A stretch of 64,000 bases of DNA. Origin: Methylocystis echinoides (lineage in GTDB: Bacteria > Pseudomonadota > Alphaproteobacteria > Rhizobiales > Beijerinckiaceae). This document shows positions 1 to 8,484 of this stretch, piece by piece (position 1 is the first letter of the stretch; the number at the start of each line of letters is the position of its first letter). The stretch is taken from positions 1,376,501-1,440,500 of the forward strand of contig NZ_BSEC01000001.1 of assembly GCF_027923385.1 (NCBI RefSeq), read 5' to 3'. The notes beneath the pieces are model-generated. The model was not told where the DNA came from and did not search any database. It saw only the letters and a list, made by a program, of their open reading frames with translations. Made by a program: the position numbers and the translations under genes.

Positions 1-60
1 CCAGGTTTACTCAGGCGACGGCCCAGGCGGGGGCAGGCGGCGATCAAGGTTCTGCGCTAG

Positions 61-1254
61 ATGCATGGTTTAAGAAAGCACATGAAAATAACAGTCGCCG
101 TTGTTGTCGCCGCTATGCTTGCCTGGCTGGGCTTCGAATTCATCGAGGCAAGTCGTCATCTTGTTTTATACGAGATCACGCTTGTCTTTTTTCTTTTGGC
201 GTATTTTGTCGTCGTGCTGCGTGGGCGTTGGCGCGATGTGGCGCTCGTCTGCGCCTCGCTCGCCTTCGGACTGGTGGGCATTGAAGTCGTTCTCTGGCGT
301 CTCAATAACTCGCCGACGACCTTTCGCGAAAAAGGGATGTGGGGGATCAAGGGCGAACTGGGCCTGAGTCCCACGCGCCCCGGCGTGATCCACGAGAAGA
401 AGGTTGCCGCCAATGGCGACGTGATCTTCGACGTCGCCTATACCATCCAGCCCGATCTGACGCGCAAGGTGGTTTCGCCGGAGACATCGCCTCTCGTCGC
501 CTTTTTCGGCGATTCGTTCACTTATGGCGCCGGCGTCAACGACGTCGACACCTTGCCGCAGATCTTCGCTGATTTCACGAACGGGGCCTATCACGTCGTC
601 AATTTCGGGGTGTCGGGTTATGGCCCGCAGCAGATGCTGCGCGCGCTGGAGACGGACCTGTATCCGGTTCTCAAGGAGAACCCCCGTCTGTTCGTGATTC
701 TGACGGCGCCCTGGCACGCCTTCCGCACCTCCTGCAAAGCCGATAACGCCTGGTTTGGCCCGAGCTATGAGCTCGAGAACGGCGTTCCGGTTTACAAGGG
801 CTCCTGCGCCTCGCGGCAGTCCGCCTTCAGGCAGGCGTTGACGACAATGCTGCGCTGGACCGAGGCCTATGACCATTTCATCGGCCGCCGCGAAAAGCCG
901 GTCGGTCCGCAGGACATGGATCTTTACATCGAGATTCTCGCGAGATCGGCGGAGATCGCCAGGCAGAAATATGGCGTGCCGACGCTCGTGCTCTATCTCC
1001 CGGATGTGCTCACGACCGCGCGCTATCAGCTTCCTCCGGAGCTCGATAACACCGCAATGATGCGCCGTCTGCGCGAAAAGGGGCTGGATGTGCTGGATCT
1101 GTCCATCGATCTCAACGCCTATCCGGGTCATCAGCTCATCATTCCGGGCGATGGACATCCGACGGGCTTTCTCAATCGAATCTGGGGCGAGAGACTGAAG
1201 GATTTCGTCGCCGCGAAATTCAGCGTCGCGACCCCGTCCGCCGGGTCGCCGTAA
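61..1254 (+). CDS. Membrane-anchored SGNH/GDSL-type hydrolase (copy 1)
   Basis: This 397-residue protein opens with about three hydrophobic segments in the first 80 residues, so it is probably anchored in the inner membrane. The rest looks like an SGNH hydrolase: a nucleophile block FFGDSFTYG near residue 148, a following SGYGPQQ segment, and a C-terminal GDGHPTG near residue 363 that would supply the Asp/His pair. Family members deacylate or acylate glycans and lipids, but the substrate here is unknown. A clear paralogue starts 51 bases downstream on the same strand, so the two probably share a transcript. An ATG at 82 is a possible alternative start. The start at 61 gives an N-terminus closer in length to the paralogue. 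Confidence 0.8.
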   Translation: MHGLRKHMKITVAVVVAAMLAWLGFEFIEASRHLVLYEITLVFFLLAYFVVVLRGRWRDVALVCASLAFGLVGIEVVLWRLNNSPTTFREKGMWGIKGELGLSPTRPGVIHEKKVAANGDVIFDVAYTIQPDLTRKVVSPETSPLVAFFGDSFTYGAGVNDVDTLPQIFADFTNGAYHVVNFGVSGYGPQQMLRALETDLYPVLKENPRLFVILTAPWHAFRTSCKADNAWFGPSYELENGVPVYKGSCASRQSAFRQALTTMLRWTEAYDHFIGRREKPVGPQDMDLYIEILARSAEIARQKYGVPTLVLYLPDVLTTARYQLPPELDNTAMMRRLREKGLDVLDLSIDLNAYPGHQLIIPGDGHPTGFLNRIWGERLKDFVAAKFSVATPSAGSP

Positions 1255-1305
1255 GTCGCCGGCGCACGCGCCGCAGCTCCTTTCTTCAGGTCAGGTTTTT
1301 CGAGC

Positions 1306-2493
1306 ATGGAACGGTCCCTTCTCCTGAAAACGCTGGCGGCCGTCGCTCTTGCGGGCGTCGCGATCTACGGCGTGCTCAATTTCGTGCAGCCGTCGCGCTA
1401 CATCGTGCTGCTCGTCGTTGCGATCATCTTCGCGGTCTTCGTCTATTTCATCGCGATCTTTCGCGGGCGATGGCGCGACATGGCGTTGCTTTGCGCCACT
1501 TTGACCTTTGGTTTCGGCGTTATCGAGATCGTCTCGCTGCATCTTGGCGGCTTCGCCACCACCTACAAGGATCGCGGCAGTTGGGCTCGGGTGGGCGAGC
1601 TCGGTTGGCGCCCGGCGCGGCCGGGACCCATTCACGAGAAGAAGATCGCGGCCAATGGCGACGTGGTCTATGACGTCGTCAACACCATCGACGACAAGCT
1701 GACCCGGGTGGTCGAGTCGGCGCCTGACGGGCCCACGGTGGCGTTTTTCGGCGATTCGATGACATTCGGCGCCGGCCTCAACGACAATGAAACGCTTCCG
1801 CAGGCTTTTGCCGATCTCACCGATCGCCGCTTCCGGGTTCTCAATCTCGCCGTCACCGCCTACGGCCCGCAGCAGTTCCTGCGCGCGCTGGAAATCGGCG
1901 AGCATGACGCGCTTTTGAAAAAAGACTCGCGTCTGTTCATCATGCTGACGGCGCCCTGGCATGCGGGCCGCACCTCCTGCAAGGAGCGCAATCAATGGTA
2001 TGCGCCCCGCTATGTGATGCAGGATGGCGCGCCTGTCTATCGCGGCGCCTGTTCCGAGGCGGCGTCCGGTCTCTTCGGCACCGCCCGCGCGCTGCTGCGC
2101 TCGACGGAAATGTTTCATTATTTCTTCGAGTCGCGCGAACCGCCGATCGACGAGGCGGATATTGATCTCTATGTCGCGGTGCTCGGCAAGGCCGCGGCGA
2201 CGGCGCGGGAGAAATATGGCGCGCCGACGCTCATCATGTATCTGCCGGATTTTCTTGCGACCGATCGCTACCGGCTCGGCCCCGCCTATGGCAATGAGCA
2301 GATCATGCAGAAGCTGCGCGCCGCCGGCCTGCATGTCGTCGAGGCGAAACTTCCCAATCCCGCCGATTATCCCGGACAGCCGCTGTTCATCCCGGGCGAC
2401 GGCCATCCGACCGGCCTGCTGGATCGCATCTGGGCGGGGCAGATCAGGGATGTCGTCATGAAGGACTTCGACGCGGCGTCGTGGCGGCCGTGA
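1306..2493 (+). CDS. Membrane-anchored SGNH/GDSL-type hydrolase (copy 2)
   Basis: This 395-residue paralogue of the preceding gene has the same architecture. It has hydrophobic N-terminal helices, then the linker IHEKKIAANGDVVYDVV shared almost word for word with copy 1, then FFGDSMTFG near residue 147, AYGPQQ, and a C-terminal GDGHPTG. The APWHAGRTSCK segment is also conserved between the copies and carries a cysteine. Retention of all motifs in both copies suggests that both are functional and were duplicated in place. The substrate is not deducible. The gene ends 2 bases before the end of the convergent SemiSWEET-like gene. Confidence 0.8.
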   Translation: MERSLLLKTLAAVALAGVAIYGVLNFVQPSRYIVLLVVAIIFAVFVYFIAIFRGRWRDMALLCATLTFGFGVIEIVSLHLGGFATTYKDRGSWARVGELGWRPARPGPIHEKKIAANGDVVYDVVNTIDDKLTRVVESAPDGPTVAFFGDSMTFGAGLNDNETLPQAFADLTDRRFRVLNLAVTAYGPQQFLRALEIGEHDALLKKDSRLFIMLTAPWHAGRTSCKERNQWYAPRYVMQDGAPVYRGACSEAASGLFGTARALLRSTEMFHYFFESREPPIDEADIDLYVAVLGKAAATAREKYGAPTLIMYLPDFLATDRYRLGPAYGNEQIMQKLRAAGLHVVEAKLPNPADYPGQPLFIPGDGHPTGLLDRIWAGQIRDVVMKDFDAASWRP

Positions 2494-2495
2494 CG

Positions 2496-2792
2496 CTAGC
2501 GGTCCGGATCGAGACTGTCGGCGACGGCTTCCTTCTGGCGTTGAGGAAGGCGCGTCATCACGAGAATGAAGCCTGCAAGAAGGAAACAGATCGCGTTGGG
2601 GAGAACCAGCGCCCAGTCCTCTCGTAGCCATCCATAGCTCATCCAGAGCAGGAAGCCGGCGACTGTCAGCACATAGGTTTTCGCCGAAATGGACGCGGTG
2701 TCCCGCGTCTTGATGATCTTCCATGCCTGTGGCGCGAAGCTCGCCGTCGAGCAGAGCGCGGCGGCGGCGCCGATATATGCCGTGACGTCCAT
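2496..2792 (-). CDS. SemiSWEET-like PQ-loop membrane protein
   Basis: This 98-residue protein has three predicted membrane helices and the PQ-loop signature near its start (STASFAPQAWKIIKTRDT, where the Pro-Gln pair sits in the first helix). Bacterial SemiSWEETs of this size dimerise to form small sugar or metabolite facilitators. The start at MDVTAYIG was chosen because it puts the first helix directly at the N-terminus, whereas the upstream open frame adds about 46 basic, unhelical residues. The C-terminus is convergent with the SGNH gene. The transported molecule is unknown. Confidence 0.75.
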   Translation of the reverse strand: MDVTAYIGAAAALCSTASFAPQAWKIIKTRDTASISAKTYVLTVAGFLLWMSYGWLREDWALVLPNAICFLLAGFILVMTRLPQRQKEAVADSLDPDR

Positions 2793-2913
2793 CTTGCGTC
2801 CTTCGGGCGATTTGAACCAACGGCTGAACGTTTTTCCCTGTTCCGCGCCCATGCGTGCGTAAGGAACATGGCGCGGCGCCGGCGGTTTTGCTCCGGGGGA
2901 AGGCAGGTGGCAT

Positions 2914-3399
2914 ATGGAACGTCGCGCCATTCAGGAGCTTGCCCGCAAGGCACGCGTTTACGGACCCGAATATGCGGAGTGGGCGTTGCGCCGGCGGCGC
3001 CTGGAGAGGTTTGCGGCGCTGCTGGAATCGACCGAAGGGCCTGTCAGGCTGTTCTCGATGATGGAATGCTACTCGAAGCGGGAGCGTCTGGCGTTGCGGC
3101 TGGAGCGTTCGCCGCTCGCGCTGGCCTGGCAGGATGCGGAATTTCGCCGGGATGGGCTGCGCGGCGACAGCGTCGGCGAGGGCGTCGAATTCTTCAATCT
3201 GTCGATGCGCGAGGCGCATGGCCTGCTGTGTGATTGCGGCTATGGCGGCATGGCGATGTTTCGCACGCCCTTGTCGCATCTCGTCGCCCAGCGCGCGCGC
3301 CGACTCGCGGCGAAGCGTTGCTGGACCGAGTGGCGCCATCTTTTCGCCGATTGGGCCGATGCGATCGCAACGAGAATCGGCGCCCGCGCTTCTGTCTAG
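2914..3399 (+). CDS. Conserved-looking cytosolic protein of unknown function
   Basis: This 161-residue protein is rich in Arg, Leu and Glu, with long helical stretches and no signal peptide or membrane segment. A cysteine pair occurs in the segment LLCDCGYGG. A GGAAGG ribosome-binding site lies about 12 bases before the ATG, codon use matches the neighbours, and a strong terminator follows 26 bases after the stop, all of which support a real gene. It is divergent from the SemiSWEET-like gene across 121 bases. I do not recognise the family. Confidence 0.6.
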   Translation: MERRAIQELARKARVYGPEYAEWALRRRRLERFAALLESTEGPVRLFSMMECYSKRERLALRLERSPLALAWQDAEFRRDGLRGDSVGEGVEFFNLSMREAHGLLCDCGYGGMAMFRTPLSHLVAQRARRLAAKRCWTEWRHLFADWADAIATRIGARASV

Positions 3400-3425
3400 G
3401 TTAGCTTGATATAAGTCAGGTCATG

Positions 3426-3455
3426 GCCTCCGGAGCCCGTCTCCGGGGGCTTTTT
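3426..3455 (+). terminator. Rho-independent terminator
   Basis: A GC-rich 10-base inverted repeat (GCCTCCGGAG / CTCCGGGGGC, with one G-T pair) and a 5-base loop are followed by TTTTT. It closes the 2914-3399 gene and isolates xoxF from upstream transcription. Confidence 0.8.
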
Positions 3456-3598
3456 CGTGGCGCGGCGGAAGTGAAAGTTGACAATGCAGGCGCATGGGTG
3501 TTTGCACGCTCTGGTTTTTCTGCCGGAAGTATCTTAAGAAAGCCGCGGTTCCGTCCAGCGGCCACAAACAAAAACCCCATCTTTGGGAGGGAAAGCTT

Positions 3599-5533
3599 AT
3601 GCGAAAGCTGTTGCTGTCGGCTTCAGTGGGTATCCTTGCTTTGACGACGTCGGGTGCGTCTCTTGCCCAAAAGTGGCAGCTCTCCCCTGAGGAGGCTCAG
3701 AAATACGGTTCCGGCGCCGCGCCGGCCGCGCCTGCGGCTCCGGCTGCGCCTGCCGCCGCGCCGGCGGCTGCGTCATCGAGCGACGAGCTGCTGACGCTGT
3801 CGAAGGACCCGAAGCAGTGGGTCATGCCGACGGGCGACTATTACAACCAGCGCCATTCCGGCCTGAAGCAGATCACCCCCGACAATGTCGGCAAGCTCCA
3901 GCCGGCCTGGCAGTTCTCGACCGGCGTCCTGCGCGGTCACGAGGGCGCGCCGCTGGTTGTCGGCGACGTGATGTATCTGCACACGCCGTTCCCCAACGTC
4001 GTCTATGCGCTGGACCTGAAGGATCCGTCTCATCAGATCCTGTGGAAGTATGAGCCCAAGCAGGACCCGTCGGTCGTTCCGGTGATGTGCTGCGACACGG
4101 TCAACCGCGGTCTCGCTTACGGCGACGGCAAGATCTTCCTCGCCCAGGCCGACACGACGCTGATCGCGCTCGACGCCAAGACCGGCAAGCTGGTGTGGTC
4201 GGTGAAGAACGGCGATCCGTCGAAGGGCCAGACCTCGACCGCGGCGCCGCATGTCTTCAAGGACAAGGTGTTCGTGGGCATCGCCGGCGGCGAGTTCGGC
4301 GTGCGCGGCCACATCACCGCTTACTCGGTGAAGGATGGCAAGCAGGTGTGGCGCGGCTACTCCATGGGCCCGGACGCCGACACGCTGATCGACCCGGACA
4401 AGACCACCCATCTCGGCACGGTCGTCGGCAAGGACTCGGGTATCTCGACCTGGCAGGGCGACCAGTGGCAGACGGGCGGCGGCACGACCTGGGGCTGGTA
4501 TTCCTATGACCCCGAGCTGAACCTGGTCTATTACGGCTCGGGCAACCCGTCGACCTGGAACCCGGTGCAGCGTCCCGGCGACAACCGCTGGTCGATGACG
4601 ATCTGGGCGCGCGACCTCGACACCGGCAAGGTGAAGTGGCTCTACCAGATGACCCCCCACGACGAGTGGGACTATGACGGCATCAACGAGATGATCCTGG
4701 CCGACCAGGACATCGGCGGCGCGAAGCGCAAGACGCTGGTTCACTTCGATCGTAACGGCTTCGCCTATACGCTCGACCGCACCAATGGCGAGCTGCTCGT
4801 CGCCGAGAAGTATGATCCGGCGGTGAACTGGGCGACGAAGGTCGACATGGACAAGTCGTCCAAGACCTACGGCCGTCCGCAGGTCGTGGACAAATATTCG
4901 ACGCAGCACAATGGCGAGGACACCAACACGCAGGGCGTCTGCCCGGCGGCGCTGGGGTCGAAGGACGAGCAGCCGGCTTCCTATGATCCGGCGACGGGCC
5001 TGTTCATGGTGCCGACGAACCACGTCTGCATGGACTATGAGCCGTTCCGCGTGAGCTACACGGCGGGCCAGCCCTATGTCGGCGCGACGCTGGAAATGTA
5101 TCCGGCGGGCAAGGTGCTGGGCGACGGCACGAACCACACCGGCAATTTCATCGCGTGGGACGCGAAGGCCGGCAAGATCGTGTGGTCGAACAAGGAGCAG
5201 TTCTCGGCGTGGGGCGGCGCGACGTCGACCGACGGCGGGGTGACCTTCTATGGCACGCTGGAGGGCTATCTGAAGGCGGTCGACACCAAGACCGGCAAGG
5301 AGCTCTACAAATACAAGACCCCGTCGGGCATCATCGGCAATGTGACGGTGTATGAGTCTGGCGGCAAGGAATATGTGGCCGTGCTGTCGGGCGTCGGCGG
5401 CTGGGCGGGCATCGGCCTTGCGGCGGGTCTGTCGAAGTCGAACGAAGGCCTCGGCGCGGTGGGCAACTACGCCTCGCTCGCCAACTACACGGCCCTCGGC
5501 GGCGTGCTGACCGTCTTCGCGCTGCCGAACTAA
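3599..5533 (+). CDS. xoxF: Lanthanide-type PQQ methanol dehydrogenase XoxF
   Basis: This protein oxidises methanol (and probably formaldehyde) in the periplasm and passes electrons to a c-type cytochrome. The 644-residue product starts with a Sec signal peptide ([15 protein letters not shown]...). The start was chosen at this peptide, with GGGAGGG as ribosome-binding site. It has the vicinal Cys-Cys of the PQQ pocket ([10 protein letters not shown]), the metal-ligand Glu (AGGEFG) and Asn (GSGNPSTW), and HDEWDYDG near residue 355. The second Asp of DYD replaces the Ala of calcium MxaF enzymes and is the established mark of rare-earth binding. An Ala/Pro-rich stretch of about 25 residues separates the signal peptide from the propeller. 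The cytochrome gene follows after a hairpin. No mxaI-like subunit gene is present. Confidence 0.95.
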   Translation: MRKLLLSASVGILALTTSGASLAQKWQLSPEEAQKYGSGAAPAAPAAPAAPAAAPAAASSSDELLTLSKDPKQWVMPTGDYYNQRHSGLKQITPDNVGKLQPAWQFSTGVLRGHEGAPLVVGDVMYLHTPFPNVVYALDLKDPSHQILWKYEPKQDPSVVPVMCCDTVNRGLAYGDGKIFLAQADTTLIALDAKTGKLVWSVKNGDPSKGQTSTAAPHVFKDKVFVGIAGGEFGVRGHITAYSVKDGKQVWRGYSMGPDADTLIDPDKTTHLGTVVGKDSGISTWQGDQWQTGGGTTWGWYSYDPELNLVYYGSGNPSTWNPVQRPGDNRWSMTIWARDLDTGKVKWLYQMTPHDEWDYDGINEMILADQDIGGAKRKTLVHFDRNGFAYTLDRTNGELLVAEKYDPAVNWATKVDMDKSSKTYGRPQVVDKYSTQHNGEDTNTQGVCPAALGSKDEQPASYDPATGLFMVPTNHVCMDYEPFRVSYTAGQPYVGATLEMYPAGKVLGDGTNHTGNFIAWDAKAGKIVWSNKEQFSAWGGATSTDGGVTFYGTLEGYLKAVDTKTGKELYKYKTPSGIIGNVTVYESGGKEYVAVLSGVGGWAGIGLAAGLSKSNEGLGAVGNYASLANYTALGGVLTVFALPN

Positions 5534-5564
5534 GCAGCGCGCAGGCCGCAAGCCAAAGAACGAA

Positions 5565-5609
5565 GGCGCCCGGCGGACCCTTTCATGGCGTCGCCGGGCG
5601 CCGTCTTTT
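5565..5609 (+). terminator. Strong hairpin between xoxF and its cytochrome
   Basis: A perfect 11-bp stem (GGCGCCCGGCG / CGCCGGGCGCC) is followed by GTCTTTT. It lies 32 bases after the xoxF stop and about 40 before the cytochrome start. It could terminate most xoxF transcripts, leaving a smaller amount of read-through for the cytochrome. Confidence 0.75.
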
Positions 5610-5651
5610 AAGTCAGGTCAAGCAAGTCAAGAAGTGATCAGGGAGAGTGTG

Positions 5652-6176
5652 ATGAGATCGTCGCTTTTCGGGGCGCTGGCCCTGGGCGTCATGACATTTG
5701 TGGGAGCCTCCGCCGTCGTCGCCCCGGCACTGGCCGAGGCGCCGGGAGATCCCAAGGCCGTCAAATCGACGGACGGCAAATATTTCGACGCGAAGGGCGA
5801 TCCCACCTATAACGTCGGCGCGGACGGCACGGTGGACTGGTACACCTTCTCGGGCTATCGCCGCTATCACGCCGAATGCCACGTCTGCCACGGCCCGAAC
5901 GGCGGCGGCTCGACCTATGCGCCGGCGCTGAAGGATTCGGTGAAGCGGTTCAACTATGCGGAGTTCGCCGGCATTGTGATCGGCGGCCGCCAGAACGGCA
6001 ACAGCGTGATGCCGGCCTTCGCCGACAACAAGAACGCGGTCTGCTACATCGACGACCTTTACGTCTATCTCCGCGCGCTCTCGACCGGCGCCATCCAGCC
6101 CGGCCGCCCGGAGAAGAAGGAAGCCGCCCCGGACGCCTTCAAAAAGGCCGAAGCCGACTGCATGGCCGCAAAGTAA
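5652..6176 (+). CDS. Periplasmic c-type cytochrome linked to methanol oxidation
   Basis: This 174-residue exported protein has a signal peptide ending near ALAEAPG and one haem-c motif, CHVCH, near residue 75. It has two further cysteines (NAVCYIDD and ADCMAAK), giving the four-cysteine pattern of the methanol-metabolism-related cytochrome family found beside XoxF enzymes. NSVMPAF supplies a plausible axial Met. Its position directly after xoxF suggests that it is the electron acceptor of that enzyme. The ATG at 5652 is preferred over one 18 bases upstream because AGGGAGAG lies in front of it and the signal peptide begins there. Confidence 0.85.
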   Translation: MRSSLFGALALGVMTFVGASAVVAPALAEAPGDPKAVKSTDGKYFDAKGDPTYNVGADGTVDWYTFSGYRRYHAECHVCHGPNGGGSTYAPALKDSVKRFNYAEFAGIVIGGRQNGNSVMPAFADNKNAVCYIDDLYVYLRALSTGAIQPGRPEKKEAAPDAFKKAEADCMAAK

Positions 6177-6200
6177 GCGCGGGCAGTCACTGAAAAAGGA

Positions 6201-6243
6201 AGCCCCGGCGTCGATCCCTTTCGGATCGACGCCGGGGCTTTTT
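6201..6243. terminator. Strong, probably bidirectional terminator
   Basis: A perfect 17-bp stem (AGCCCCGGCGTCGATCC and its complement) with a 5-base loop is followed by TTTTT. It lies between the cytochrome gene and the convergent small membrane-protein gene, and an A-run on the left side would let it work in both directions. Confidence 0.9.
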
Positions 6244-6257
6244 CATGAGCGCCCCAA

Positions 6258-6473
6258 TCAGCTCTGGTCGGCATGCTGCATGATCATGTGCCGAAGCATG
6301 ACGCCGACAGCATAAGAAAACACGGCGCCGAAAAGGCCCAGGAAGGCCGAGTTGACATATTGCGGTTGCAGGCCCTCCGAGACCATCCGCATGATCGACG
6401 CGCCAATGAGCAAAATGAAGGGGAGGGACATGATCATCCCGATCCAGTAGACGACGGTTCCGATTTTTTTCAT
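6258..6473 (-). CDS. Small two-helix membrane protein
   Basis: This 71-residue protein has two hydrophobic helices (about residues 8-29 and 40-62) and a polar His-rich tail (RHMIMQHADQS). GGGAG lies about 7 bases before the ATG. No family is recognised. It ends against the bidirectional terminator behind the cytochrome gene. The overlapping longer frame on this strand has poor composition and was not accepted. Confidence 0.6.
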   Translation of the reverse strand: MKKIGTVVYWIGMIMSLPFILLIGASIMRMVSEGLQPQYVNSAFLGLFGAVFSYAVGVMLRHMIMQHADQS

Positions 6474-6737
6474 TCCAGCGCTCCCAGCTGACTTTCCTCT
6501 GACTTTGGATTTCCGCCTGCTGAAATCCAGAGCGACATCCGGCCATTCTGCGACCTTTCTCCGCCCGTCGGTTCAGCATCCTAGCTCGCGCAGGAGCGCC
6601 GTTTTACTTCCCCCGCGCCGCTGGTGAACCGTGTTTCTCATGAAATTCAACGGCTTGGCAAGTTTTGGCCGTAAGCCTGTCACATTCGCCCTGTGATCTG
6701 TCGGCCATCCATGCGGCAAGAAAACAGAAGGACTCAC

Positions 6738-7028
6738 ATGAACAAGCTTTCCATTACGGCCGCCTGCGCCGTCGTGCTCGCCACGGCGTTTCCCGCCACC
6801 GCCAGGACCTCGTCGGTCGCCGCTGTCAGCGCGGTCCTGTCCAAGCCCACGGCCGCCGCCCGCAAGATGGAGATCGGGCGTCAGGTGGCGAGCCTGTGCA
6901 ATCTGTCGCTGTCGTCCGGCGATCTCGACAGGGCGTCGGCCTTCATCGAGGCGAACCGCGCCAGGGGCGTCCATTGGGTGGCGGAGCAGATCAGCAGAAG
7001 CGAGCTGGGCGCCGCTTGCGGCGAGTGA
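6738..7028 (+). CDS. Small exported protein of unknown function
   Basis: This 96-residue protein begins with a signal peptide (MNKLSITAACAVVLATAFPATA). The mature part is about 75 residues, helical, with two cysteines (ASLCNLS and GAACGE) that could form a disulphide. The start at MNKLS was chosen because the signal peptide begins there and AGAAGGA precedes it. Upstream in-frame codons add unhydrophobic sequence. No known family is recognised. Confidence 0.6.
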   Translation: MNKLSITAACAVVLATAFPATARTSSVAAVSAVLSKPTAAARKMEIGRQVASLCNLSLSSGDLDRASAFIEANRARGVHWVAEQISRSELGAACGE

Positions 7029-7104
7029 CGGACTGTCGCCGCGCGTCCGCCGGCAGGGCCGGGAAACGCGCCGCGCCTGGGGGCTGAATGATTCCCGGCA
7101 GGCG

Positions 7105-7638
7105 CTAAGCGGTCTCATCGGGTTCGTGCCCGCTCAGAAACTCCCGCAGGCGGCCGATGATTTCCCCGGCGCGCAGCATCTGAGCCGCCGCCTTGTCGAG
7201 TGTGCTGGCGATGTCCGGCTTTGCGCCGTCGCCGGCGATCTGCCGGCGCGCGACCTTGAGATAGGTCGCCGCTGCTGTCAGCGGCTGATTGATTTCATGC
7301 GCCAGCGTCGCGGCCATTTCGGAGGTCAAACGCAAGCGAACCGCATCCGAGCTTTCGACCGCCGTGTTTGTGTTCGCGCTTCCAGGGACGGGAGAGACCA
7401 GCTTCCGCGAAAGTTCGCCGTTTACCGTCCGCAATTCCTCATTTGCCGCGCGCAGCGCCGCATTGGCCGCGCGCAAAGATTCATTCTCGGCTTCATATGT
7501 CTGCAGGCAGCTGCGCATGTCCCGCAGCTCCTGCTGAAGCTTGTGTTCGGTCTCCCGCGCCGCGCGCGTCTGGATGTCGTCGCGCAGTGCGTCGCCGTCA
7601 CCCGCTTGGCCAGAAGCTGAGTCAGAGGCTTCGCTCAT
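7105..7638 (-). CDS. Histidine-kinase dimerisation domain without ATPase domain
   Basis: This 177-residue protein consists of a coiled coil (about 25-80, with repeated NESLRAANAALRAANEEL) followed by a HisKA-type helix with the phospho-acceptor block ATLAHEINQPLTAA near residue 118. It then stops. There are no N, G1 or G2 boxes, so it cannot bind ATP. Upstream and downstream bases do not encode a missing half in any frame I could see. It could be a phosphotransfer protein phosphorylated in trans, a regulatory decoy, or a decayed kinase. The coiled coil resembles the one inside the CheB-CheR-kinase at 52810-56973. Confidence 0.7.
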   Translation of the reverse strand: MSEASDSASGQAGDGDALRDDIQTRAARETEHKLQQELRDMRSCLQTYEAENESLRAANAALRAANEELRTVNGELSRKLVSPVPGSANTNTAVESSDAVRLRLTSEMAATLAHEINQPLTAAATYLKVARRQIAGDGAKPDIASTLDKAAAQMLRAGEIIGRLREFLSGHEPDETA

Positions 7639-7778
7639 TGCCGTTCCCGCGTTCGCCTGAGGCTTTCAGCTTTACGCTCAGGCGCCGCATCCGTCGAGCG
7701 TCGTGACAGCTGCGACTCATCCGCGCCTCATACAGGGTGGACGGGGCCCGTGGGGCCGCGTCGCCGTGGCGGGTCCTG

Positions 7779-8282
7779 TCACTCGAATGCGCCAGAGATC
7801 GAGACCGTGCACTCTGAAATGTTGGAGAAGAAGTTTTCGCCTGGATTCGGAAAGGCGAGGTCGACATAGGCGAAGACAGGGGTGGCGGGGTTTGCGTAAA
7901 TCGACGTTTGCGTTGCGCTGAATGTGAAGCTCCCCGTCACGAAATCATTGCTGAGGACGCTCTTTGGAACCGGCAGCTGGTAAGGAACCTTCGCCGTTCC
8001 CACCGGCATGGTGACGATCTGGAGTTGCTTCACGGAGAAACTCTTGTTCTTCAGTGATATGCATTCTCCCGAAACATATTTGATTTGCAGCACTCTGGAG
8101 CCGCTGTTGGGCATGAAATTGCACTGCAGGCGCGTGACGCGCGTTTCGTCGGTGCTCAGCAATTTACACTTCGCGATATCGCCGTAATGCGGCGAGGGAG
8201 ACGCCGTCTCAGTTGCCGCCTGCGCCCCGCTGCCCGCAATCAGTGCCGCCAAACATCCCGCACCCGTCAAAACCGATTTCAT
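7779..8282 (-). CDS. Exported protein of unknown function
   Basis: This protein of about 167 residues starts with MKSVLTGAGCLAALIAGSGAQA, a typical signal peptide, preceded by GGAAGG at a good distance. The mature part carries four cysteines (AKCKLL, LQCNFM, GECISL, SECTVS) in beta-rich sequence, consistent with two disulphides and a small periplasmic beta-sandwich. A longer frame extends upstream but has no signal peptide at its start. No family is recognised. It lies downstream of the broken nirK on the same strand. Confidence 0.65.
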   Translation of the reverse strand: MKSVLTGAGCLAALIAGSGAQAATETASPSPHYGDIAKCKLLSTDETRVTRLQCNFMPNSGSRVLQIKYVSGECISLKNKSFSVKQLQIVTMPVGTAKVPYQLPVPKSVLSNDFVTGSFTFSATQTSIYANPATPVFAYVDLAFPNPGENFFSNISECTVSISGAFE

Positions 8283-8484
8283 TACGCTGCCCTTCCTGCT
8301 CTCCATGATTACAAAATCTGTCTGGTGGCGGACGGGAGCAAGATGCGGAGGGCGCGGCATAGAACCGCGCCCCTGTTGCGCCGCCTGCATGGACAGGGTC
8401 TCCCGCGATGCAACTTTCTCCACCACAAGCTTATGTATTTTCGCGGATTCGAGCGTCACGCGATGCGCATAGCCCTCATCGGGA

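Noticed and set aside
1291..3339. A 682-codon open frame on the minus strand
   Set aside because: It is antisense to the second SGNH gene and its neighbours. The Arg/Ala-rich composition and lack of a start signal show that it is a GC-rich shadow.
3773..5551. A 592-codon minus-strand frame opposite xoxF
   Set aside because: It mirrors the strongly biased codons of xoxF; there is no family resemblance and no ribosome-binding site.
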